NCBI GenBank assembly: GCA_017506865.1 | Contig: JAFCMP010000190.1 | Location: 1,083,817 to 1,147,816, forward strand | From: Tribonema minus | Lineage: Eukaryota; Sar; Xanthophyceae; Tribonematales; Tribonemataceae | DNA length: 64,000 bases | Reading direction: 5' to 3' | Shown: in pieces, positions 46,601 through 54,700 of the stretch | Layout: the number at the start of each line of letters is the position of its first letter | Position numbering within the stretch: position 1 is the first letter of the stretch | Notes under the pieces: generated by a model | What the model was told of the DNA's origin: nothing | The model's input: the letters and a program-made list of their open reading frames with translations, nothing else | Database searches by the model: none | Made by a program: the position numbers and the translations under genes

Positions 46601-49600
46601 TCGCCAAGAACCGCCCCGGCTTCTACCCCGCGTACCGGCGCCAGCTGGACTTCATGGTGTCGGACATTGCGTGCCACCGCGCGCTCGCGGACCGCTTCCC
46701 GACAGCGCGCCACAAGGACTTCTTCGACGGGCATAGGTGCGTGCGGCGACTCGTGGGGGAGGGGGGGCGGGGGGTTAAGGCTCCCAGTCTGGCCCCTGAC
46801 GGTATGTCTCCGGTATGCTGTCAGTGCATATCCGTGTGATTCAGTACGCAAGGTGCCAAGTCGCACTTGGGGGGGGAGGGGGAGCGGGGGGGGTTATGGG
46901 GCCCAGTCTGGCCGCGTCTCTGGTATGCTGTCAGTACGCGCGCACATGGTTCTGTGTGCAAGTTGCAAAGTCGCAGTTGTGGTGTGAGGTGCCTCCAGAC
47001 CGTCCATGCTCACAGCGCAAACAGACGCAGTCTACGGATACTCAAGGCAACACATGCATGCATATCTTCCGTGATTGTGAGGGCTGGGGCTGGGGTGCGT
47101 GGCAGCAGCGCTCAACTTGAGAGCAGCGCCGGAAAGGCGCGCGGCACGCTCACAGGCCGCAGTGCCCTCGCAGCGCACTTCGGCTGCCGCACGCCGCGAG
47201 CGCTGCTGTGCGTCTGCTGCAGTCTTGCGCTTTCGACATGTGTTGCTCTGTGCGTCAGCGTTTGAGGCTGGATGACAAATGGCGCACGCTAGCGCTGCTG
47301 AGCGTTGATATGCCTCGACGCGCGCATGCTCGCGCGCGCGCTGCACGTCTGATTGCGGTCCGCGAGCACCGCTTCGAGGTGCTCTGCCTCTACCGTGCCG
47401 TCCGTGCCGTGCAGCTGAGCGTGCAGCCCACTGTCACGGGGCCAACGACCGTGGATGACCTGTGAGAGCAGCTCGACTCTGACTCTGACTCTAATGTGTA
47501 TCCAACAATTCGCACACTAAAAATCCCATCCGCGGGTTTGTTGTGTGCGCACAATGCACTCCGTGCGCCAAGCACCGCCACTGATGCTGCCGCCGCCGCC
47601 GCGCCACGCTCGCGCAGCTGGGCGAGCGGGCTGTTCTCGCAGGGCAACGGCAAGAGCCAGGAGAGCAGCTCCGAGGCCGTGAATGCGTACTACGCCGTGT
47701 ACCTGCTGGGCATGGCCACGGGCAATCGCGAGCTGCGCGACTGGGGCCGCATCCTGCTCGCGGGGGAGGTGAGGGGGGCGTGACACGCGCCATGTTGTTG
47801 TATGCTGGTGGTGCGGTGCGGTGAGCACAGTCGCTGTGTTTGTTAAACACGGGGTCGCCGCGATCGGGGGCGGCTGGGGGCGCATGCTGCTCGTGGGGGA
47901 GGTGAGGGGGGCGCGCGCAATGCCATTGCAGTGCTTGTCAAGTTGCGCTTAGAGCGCGAAAAAGCCCAGATGGCTGCTGTCAAGCCCGCTGCCAGACTCT
48001 ACAAGCACTTCGCGTCCACGGGCAACAAAGAGCTGCGCGACTGGGGCCGCATCCTGCTCGCAGGGGAGGTGGGAAAGGCGCGGCGCGTGCTGTGTCGTTG
48101 CACATGTGGATGACTATTGCGTAGGGCGAGAAACTGTCCAGATGATTGATGCGGGCGCGGCACGCGATGGCAGCGCAAACGCGCGTCAGGGCAGTGAAGC
48201 AGCGCGCATGCGCGAGAAGTCGGCTGAACCAGTTTGGACAGCACCCTGTCCTCTCTCTGACATGCCATGCTGGGTTTGCGGCCTGTTCGGTGTGCCCCAT
48301 AGTGAGGCGATGACTGGAGCATCACGACCGTGACTGCAGCCGCAGCATCCTGCGCAGCGGGGGAGACGAGGGGGGCGCGTCGCGCAATGCCGCTGTGCCC
48401 CCCCCCCCAAATGATGGGACCGCGCAACCTGAGCTAGAGTGTGCACACATGACTCATGGCGGTGGTAGTGGTGCTGCGGGCACAGCCGCGGCGGAGTGTT
48501 TTGATAACAAGTGCTTTCCGGGCGAAGAACAGCCATGCTCGGTGACACGCGTCCGGCAGCGCAGTGGGTCGAAGGCTCTCATCCGATGTCACGGCACACA
48601 CGCTTGCGCTTTTTGCCGCCGTACCGCAGCTGCGCTCGACTTGGTTTGAATCAGTGCTTTCGAGAGCAACCCGCAAAAGATCCTGAGCCCTTTATCGAGT
48701 ATCACGAGTCCAACAGTGCGTGTTGGGCACAGGGGCGTCGACATTGAAGCACGCGCGCGCGGCAGCGCAGTTGGCCGAGTGCTCCAATCCGATGCCACCC
48801 GACACACGCTCGCACTCGCTTCCCCCCCCCCCCCCCCCCCCGCCTGCAGCTGCGCTCGACGGACAAGTACTGGCACATGCGCAACGACAGCGACGTCTAC
48901 GACTCCATCTTTGCGTCCAACCGCATGGTCGGCGTGGTGGGGGGGCTGGACGCCGTGGACGTCACCTGGTGAGCAGTTGAAGTTGGACTTGTACTTCAAC
49001 TGTTATCATTCGGGTGCACCAGCGGTGACGTGCTTCGATCTGGGGTTCAGAATGTGAGTTTTGGCGTCTGTCAACACGTCGCTGCGGTCTTTCTCACCGC
49101 CTGCCTCGACGGGCACCAACTATTGGCAGTAGCCTCATGTGATCAGGATGATCCTGCGTGCAATTCGAATCTTCGATGTTTGATGCTGGGTCCGCAGCAA
49201 GTGCCCGCTCCTCCTCCCCCCACCCCCCGACGCACACACACACGCAACACGGTCATTACTCTTCTCAAAGCTGAGCTCTGCCATCGTGTCATGCGTCACT
49301 GCCTGCGCTCAACGCTGCCTGCTTGCTTCAGCACTGCCATCCCGGTGTGCGTTCTGTGGCGGCACGCGCGCTGCATACCTACATACCCGGCCACCGTGCG
49401 CAGCTCTCAGCTCTCCTGCATGCACGCTCGACAGCCCCCCTGTCGCAGTGCATGACGTGGCCTCATCTTCTCGCCGGCTTTGCCGTGCCTCCCCTGCAAC
49501 GCGCACAATGTCAACCCCACATGCGCGCTCATCAGCGCTCCGCAGCGGTTCATGATGTCGCTGAGCTTGCGTCGCTCGTTTGTTCTGCCTTCCCTTCCCT

Positions 49601-50667
49601 GCGACACGCAGGTTCGGCGACAACGTGGAGTACGTCCACGGCATCAACATGATGCCCTTCACGCCCATCAGCGCGGAGCTCCTGCCGTACGGCTACATGC
49701 GCGAGGAGTGGCCCATGCTCGCGACGGCGCTCACCAGGTGAGCGCTGCTGCCGGCGCACAGCCGCAATGGACTGTGCTTCTCTCTTTGTGCTAATTGTTG
49801 ACCATGTACTACGAGGTAAATGTTAATCGATTTACCATTCGAGAAATCAGTCAGCGGGCGATTGCGGATGCGTAGTGTTGTGGTTGCCGGCATGACCACC
49901 CGTGCCAAGTTGGCAACGGCAGAGTGGGCCCGTGCTTGCAGCTGCGCTCAGCGGGTGATGTGAGCGTTGCCCTAAATGGTGGCTTCTGTCTGCCTGACTT
50001 TATCTTTTAGCAAGACAGGCCTGTCACTGCGACGCCTTCACCAGGGCTCAGTACGTCCACGTTGACGTGGCACGCTTTCTCGCATCCCTGATGTAGTGTC
50101 GCCGTTGGCTGACAAGGCTGCTGTACAAAATGCCCCGCTTGTCGGTTTGCCTTCATGCATCCTTTCTGGAGCAAGCGGCACGCCTGACAGCTCTGCCCTC
50201 TGACCCCAGCAGTCGATCTCACGTGCAGAGCTAAGTCCACTCTTGATGCACGATTGGAGAGGGTACCCTTACGGCATTGGTTGCTCAAGGCCAGCAAGCG
50301 TTGTCAATGTCCTGAGTTCTGTCACCACCACACCTGCTTTGTGAAGCATGCACTACACCCCCCTTCAACCCCTACCACCCCCCCCCCCCTCCTCCCCACG
50401 TCCCACAGGGAGGACCCCCCTCTCGTGGCCCAGTGGGAGGGCTACATCCACCTGGCGCACGCAATCCTCGACCCGGAGGCGGCATGGTCAGGCATCAGCG
50501 ACCTCACCGTGTTCGACGCCGCCAACTCCAAGACCAACTCGCTGCACTGGGTGGCGTCGCGCCCCGCGCCGCCGCCGGGCTACAACGAGACGCTGTATGC
50601 GGAGATGAACGCCGCCGCCGCCGTGACGGTCCCCGTCTCGTGCCTCGAGAACAGCGCGTGTGAGTAG
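37243..50667 (+). CDS. GH81 endo-1,3-beta-glucanase, membrane-anchored (complete)
   Basis: Exons: 37243-37486, 38789-39166, 40260-40393, 41343-41507, 42661-42819, 43858-44046, 44532-44597, 44902-45041, 46548-46736, 47618-47768, 48850-48968, 49612-49737, 50409-50667 (TAG). The 2,319 coding bases give 772 residues, typical for GH81. Residues 1-45 are cytosolic with an acidic dileucine motif EDQPLL (23-28) and RRSK before a helix at about 46-68, so the enzyme is predicted type II. GH81 landmarks: WFTNLVIGAGDQPVVPLPYA, LLMLALPHH, MTGVVGTSWE, ARLALIAEELG, YDKTWGGVV, YNDHHFHYGYF (493-503), HSWASGL, QESSSEAVNAYYA (569-581), YWHM, WFGDNVEYVHGINMMPFTPIS. By family analogy Asp495 and Glu570 or Glu574 are the catalytic candidates. 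The reaction is endohydrolysis of beta-1,3-glucan such as laminarin. The first intron is placed by phase (G|GT). Confidence 0.93.
39119..39617 (+). repeat. Four echoes of the GH81 exon 2 donor
   Basis: GGCGTTTGCGACGCACCTCG through ACATGACGTTCG|GTGAGTC at 39119-39174 is repeated at 39239-39294 (TTCGCTGAGTC, donor lost), about 39431-39493 (ACATTTGGTGAGTCG) and about 39561-39617 (strongly decayed). Confidence 0.85.
40362..40860 (+). repeat. Echoes of the GH81 exon 3 donor with G-rich intron segment
   Basis: AGCTCGGCCTCAG(C/T)AACTGGGAGACGTGGAT(G/A)GTGAG plus about 110 bases of G-rich intron occurs at 40362-40500 and 40526-40660. Weaker copies are near 40679 (AATTGGGAGGCGTGG) and 40838 (AACTGGGCGACGTGCTTGGTGAG). 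A 25-base G run ends the second copy. Confidence 0.85.
40945..41360 (+). repeat. Acceptor-side echoes of GH81 exon 4
   Basis: (G/A)CACAGGTG(T)(A/C)CACGTCCG(A/G)GAGCGTCAG occurs at about 40944-40977, in altered form at about 41236-41266, and at 41334-41370, the real exon start. C runs of 19 and about 15 bases precede the last two. Confidence 0.8.
41459..41930 (+). repeat. Three echoes of the GH81 exon 4 donor end
   Basis: GTTTGAGCTCAACGAGCACG through GGCGGCGAG|GTGCG is at 41461-41515 (exon), about 41657-41708 and about 41860-41911. All keep the GAG|GTGCG donor, and the coding frame remains largely open in each. Confidence 0.9.
42255..42710 (+). repeat. Acceptor-side echoes of GH81 exon 5
   Basis: GTTGCTGCCGCAGA(C/T)CCAGTT plus the following 50 bases occurs at 42413-42470 and 42648-42705 (real). 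A weaker fragment (GATGGCGACTTGCTGGTGACGCTC) is at about 42280-42303. The upstream copy even keeps GCCGCAG as an acceptor. Confidence 0.8.
42725..43135 (+). repeat. Donor-side echoes of GH81 exon 5
   Basis: GACATGGAGACGACCGAGGTGGCC... CAGACGCTCAAGG is at 42768-42820. Copies are at about 42902-42962 (GGAGCCGACCGAGGCGGCC ... CACTCGAGG) and about 43042-43135, which includes a CTGATGCTGAGCCTGCCGCG echo of LLMLALPHH and ends CGCAAG|GTGTTA. Between them lies a triple TTCTTCAACTTGAAG repeat at 42826-42872. Confidence 0.85.
43577..43618. repeat. (CT)n microsatellite
   Basis: About 20 CT units in the intron between GH81 exons 5 and 6, a few bases before a decoy acceptor. Confidence 0.95.
43634..43915 (+). 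repeat. Acceptor-side echo of GH81 exon 6
   Basis: GCATGACGGGCGTCGTGGGCACCTCGTGGGAGATG(C)GCGAG at 43858-43907 (exon) is preceded by a copy at 43638-43685 (GCACGACGGGCG...). The flanking intron (CTTCCAGCTGCGCGCG) is also repeated. Confidence 0.9.
45000..45738 (+). repeat. Five echoes of the GH81 exon 8 donor
   Basis: TACGACGGACTCAACGACGC through GGCAACGGTTG|GTGAGAG at 45000-45048 is repeated at 45169-45216, 45346-45394, about 45524-45572 and about 45692-45738. The second and third copies keep a perfect GGCTG|GTGAGAG donor. Confidence 0.9.
45983..46620 (+). repeat. Four acceptor-side echoes of GH81 exon 9
   Basis: CAGGTACAACGCCCACCACTTCCACTACGG-type sequence lies at about 45983, 46208, 46329 and 46545 (real exon). 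The 46329 copy extends about 70 bases and shares TTCAGTTGTGCTCAGTGC with the 45983 copy. Echo 46208 has a TAA soon after the YGYFL codons. Confidence 0.9.
46733..46965 (+). repeat. Imperfect repeats after GH81 exon 9
   Basis: A G-run, then CCCAGTCTGGCC, then GTATGCTGTCAGT(G/A)C is found at about 46752-46830 and again at about 46867-46940, following the donor CATAG|GTGCGT. Confidence 0.75.
47718..48385 (+). repeat. Four echoes of the GH81 exon 10 donor end
   Basis: CACGGGCAA(T/C)... GAGCTGCGCGACTGGGGCCGCATCCTGCTCGC(G/A)GGGGAG|GTG is at 47718-47775 (exon) and 48017-48075. More decayed copies are at about 47865-47912 and 48328-48378, the last reading GGAGACGAGGGGGGCG with the donor lost. Confidence 0.9.
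48540..48870 (+). repeat. Acceptor-side echo before GH81 exon 11
   Basis: GCAGCGCAGT(G/T)GG... CCGATG(T/C)CAC... ACACACGCT(T)GCGCT recurs at 48555-48640 and 48770-48855. Each is followed by a CGC(A)GCTGCGCTCGAC stretch that in the second copy is the real exon start (48850). Confidence 0.8.
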
Positions 50668-51208
50668 ACCGCGTCTGCGAATGAGCGCGTGTTGCGGAGC
50701 GACGCTGTGCCTGCCTGCTCCGCATGCAGCGGCATGCAGGATTTGACTGCGGCGTGCTCATCCGCCCGTGGCGTCTGGTGCTCGCATTTTCGAAAACCGT
50801 TGTCGACGTATCGCGGCAAGCCGATGCCGCAGTCGCCGTGTCGCTGCACACTGGGGTTGGCGCCATGCCTCGAGAGCGGTTGCACGCGCTCGAAGTGCAC
50901 CGGCAGGACCCTTGAGCGGTGCGCATGACTCATGCGGCGGTAGAGCAACAGACGCCGCGAAACTGCGCTGTCGCTGCCGCAGCGCTGTCAATCCCGACTT
51001 CTTGAATACGATCACGTCAATCCCGACTTCTTGAATACGATCACGTGGCCGAGCAGCAGCTCAGCACAGCAGTGCTCAGCCCCCCCCCCACACACACCGC
51101 TCACATCGCACCCACATCACACCAACACAGTATTGACCCTCCCCCCCCCCCCCTTCCCCCCCCCCCGGATCGCGCAGGCTTCGCGCAGGGCCTGACGCTG
51201 CAGTGCTG
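50668..51208. other. GH81 3' flank running into the palindrome centre
   Basis: Non-coding as far as I can see. It holds a 29-base direct repeat (starts at 50987 and 51016, unit GTCAATCCCGACTTCTTGAA plus nine bases), C runs at about 51079-51087, 51139-51150 and 51155-51166, and the inverted repeat centre. Confidence 0.7.
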
Positions 51209-51241
51209 CCCCACGGACAGCCACGTGCCCTGTCCGTGGGG
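51209..51241. repeat. Centre of the palindrome
   Basis: CCCCACGGACAG (51209-51220) and its exact reverse complement CTGTCCGTGGGG (51230-51241) are separated by nine bases containing CACGTG. Outside this 12-base stem the arms continue to match, apart from a small asymmetry (CTGACGCTG against CAGCGCAGC) about 20 bases out. Confidence 0.95.
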
Positions 51242-51784
51242 CAGCACTGCAGCGCAGCCCCTGCGCGAAGCCTGCGCGTCCGGGGGGGGGCGGGATCGGG
51301 GGGGGGGGGGGGGAGGGTCAATACTGTGTTGGTGATGTGGGGTGCGATGTGAGCGGTGTGTGTGGGGGGGGGGGGCTGAGCACTGCTGTGCTGAGCTGCT
51401 GCTCGGCCACGTGATCGTATTCAAGAAGTCGGGATTGACGTGATCGTATTCAAGAAGTCGGGATTGACAGCGCTGCGGCAGCGACAGCGCATTTCGCGGC
51501 GTCTGTTGCTCTACCGCCGCATGAGTCATGCGCACCGCTCAAGGGTCCTGCCGGTGCACTTCGAGCGCGTGCAACCGCTCTCGAGGCATGGCGCCAACCC
51601 CAGTGTGCAGCGACACGGCGACTGCGCATCGGCTTGCCGCGATACGTCGACAACGGTTTCGAAAATGCGAGCACCAGACGCCACGGGCGGATGAGCACGC
51701 CGCAGTCAAATCCTGCATGCCGCTGCATGCGGAGCAGGCAGGCACAGCGTCGCTCCGCAACACGCGCTCATTCGCAGACGCGGT

Positions 51785-54700
51785 CTACTCACACGCGCTG
51801 TTCTCGAGGCACGAGACGGGGACCGTCACGGCGGCGGCGGCGTTCATCTCCGCATACAGCGTCTCGTTGTAGCCCGGCGGCGGCGCGGGGCGCGACGCCA
51901 CCCAGTGCAGCGAGTTGGTCTTGGAGTGGCGGCGTCGAACACGGTGAGGTCGCTGATGCCTGACCATGCCGCCTCCGGGTCGAGGATTGCGTGCGCCAGG
52001 TGGATGTAGCCCTCCACTGGGCCACGAGAGGGGGGTCCTCCCTGTGGGACGTGGGGAGGAGGGGGGGGGGGGGGGTGGTAGGGGTTGAAGGGGGGTGTAG
52101 TGCATGCTTCACAAAGCAGGTGTGGTGGTGACAGAACTCAGGACATTGACAACGCTTGCTGGCCTTGAGCAACCAATGCCGTAAGGGTACCCTCTCCAAT
52201 CGTGCATCAAGAGTGGACTTAGCTCTGCACGTGAGATCGACTGCTGGGGTCAGAGGGCAGAGCTGTCAGGCGTGCCGCTTGCTCAGAAAGGATGCATGAA
52301 GGCAAAACCGACAAGCGGGGCATTTTGTACAGCAGCCTTGTCAGCCAACGGCGACACTACATCAGGGATGCGAGAAAGCGTGCCACGTCAACGTGGACGT
52401 ACTGAGCCCTGGTGAAGGCGTCGCAGTGACAGCCTGTCTTGCTAAAAGATAAAGTCAGGCAGACAGAAGCCACCATTTAGGGCAACGCTCACATCACCCG
52501 CTGAGCGCAGCTGCAAGCACGGGCCCACTCTGCCGTTGCCAACTTGGCACGGGTGGTCATGCCGGCAACCACAACACTACGCATCCGCAATCGCCCGCTG
52601 ACTGATTTCTCGAATGGTAAATCGATTAACATTTACCTCGTAGTACATGGTCAACAATTAGCACAAAGAGAGAAGCACAGTCCATTGCGGCTGTGCGCCG
52701 GCAGCAGCGCTCACCTGGTGAGCGCCGTCGCGAGCATGGGCCACTCCTCGCGCATGTAGCCGTACGGCAGGAGCTCCGCGCTGATGGGCGTGAAGGGCAT
52801 CATGTTGATGCCGTGGACGTACTCCACGTTGTCGCCGAACCTGCGTGTCGCAGGGAAGGGAAGGCAGAACAAACGAGCGACGCAAGCTCAGCGACATCAT
52901 GAACCGCTGCGGAGCGCTGATGAGCGCGCATGTGGGGTTGACATTGTGCGCGTTGCAGGGGAGGCACGGCAAAGCCGGCGAGAAGATGAGGCCACGTCAT
53001 GCACTGCGACAGGGGGGCTGTCGAGCAGCGTGCATGCAGGAGAGCTGAGAGCTGCGCACGGTGGCCGGGTATGTAGGTATGCAGCGCGCGTGCCGCCACA
53101 GAACGCACACCGGGATGGCAGTGCTGAAGCAAGCAGGCAGCGTTGAGCGCAGGCAGTGACGCATGACACGATGGCAGAGCTCAGCTTTGAGAAGAGTAAT
53201 GACCGTGTTGCGTGTGTGTGTGTGCGTCGGGGGGTGGGGGGAGGAGGAGCGGGCACTTGCTGCGGACCCAGCATCAAACATCGAAGATTCGAATTGCACG
53301 CAGGATCATCCTGATCACATGAGGCTACTGCCAATAGTTGGTGCCCGTCGAGGCAGGCGGTGAGAAAGACCGCAGCGACGTGTTGACAGACGCCAAAACT
53401 CACATTCTGAACCCCAGATCGAAGCACGTCACCGCTGGTGCACCCGAATGATAACAGTTGAAGTACAAGTCCAACTTCAACTGCTCACCAGGTGACGTCC
53501 ACGGCGTCCAGCCCCCCCACCACGCCGACCATGCGGTTGGACGCAAAGATGGAGTCGTAGACGTCGCTGTCGTTGCGCATGTGCCAGTACTTGTCCGTCG
53601 AGCGCAGCTGCAGGCGGGGGGGGGGGGGGGGGGGGGGGAAGCGAGTGCGAGCGTGTGTCGGGTGGCATCGGATTGGAGCACTCGGCCAACTGCGCTGCCG
53701 CGCGCGCGTGCTTCAATGTCGACGCCCCTGTGCCCAACACGCACTGTTGGACTCGTGATACTCGATAAAGGGCTCAGGATCTTTTGCGGGTTGCTCTCGA
53801 AAGCACTGATTCAAACCAAGTCGAGCGCAGCTGCGGTACGGCGGCAAAAAGCGCAAGCGTGTGTGCCGTGACATCGGATGAGAGCCTCGACCCACTGCGC
53901 TGCCGGACGCGTGTCACCGAGCATGGCTGTTCTTCGCCCGGAAAGCACTTGTTATCAAAACACTCCGCCGCGGCTGTGCCCGCAGCACCACTACCACCGC
54001 CATGAGTCATGTGTGCACACTCTAGCTCAGGTTGCGCGGTCCCATCATTGGGGGGGGGGGCACAGCGGCATTGCGCGACGCGCCCCCCTCGTCTCCCCCG
54101 CTGCGCAGGATGCTGCGGCTGCAGTCACGGTCGTGATGCTCCAGTCATCGCCTCACTATGGGGCACACCGAACAGGCCGCAAACCCAGCATGGCATGTCA
54201 GAGAGAGGACAGGGTGCTGTCCAAACTGGTTCAGCCGACTTCTCGCGCATGCGCGCTGCTTCACTGCCCTGACGCGCGTTTGCGCTGCCATCGCGTGCCG
54301 CGCCCGCATCAATCATCTGGACAGTTTCTCGCCCTACGCAATAGTCATCCACATGTGCAACGACACAGCACGCGCCGCGCCTTTCCCACCTCCCCTGCGA
54401 GCAGGATGCGGCCCCAGTCGCGCAGCTCTTTGTTGCCCGTGGACGCGAAGTGCTTGTAGAGTCTGGCAGCGGGCTTGACAGCAGCCATCTGGGCTTTTTC
54501 GCGCTCTAAGCGCAACTTGACAAGCACTGCAATGGCATTGCGCGCGCCCCCCTCACCTCCCCCACGAGCAGCATGCGCCCCCAGCCGCCCCCGATCGCGG
54601 CGACCCCGTGTTTAACAAACACAGCGACTGTGCTCACCGCACCGCACCACCAGCATACAACAACATGGCGCGTGTCACGCCCCCCTCACCTCCCCCGCGA

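Larger units (their letters stand above)
38453..51220 (+). repeat. Left arm of a giant palindrome
   Basis: Matches the reverse complement of 51230-64000 throughout. Mirror positions sum to about 102,450-102,453: for example 50661-50670 pairs with 51782-51791, and 38453 pairs with 64000. The arm holds exons 2-13 of the GH81 gene. The true outer end cannot be seen because the right arm is cut by the window edge. Confidence 0.95.
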
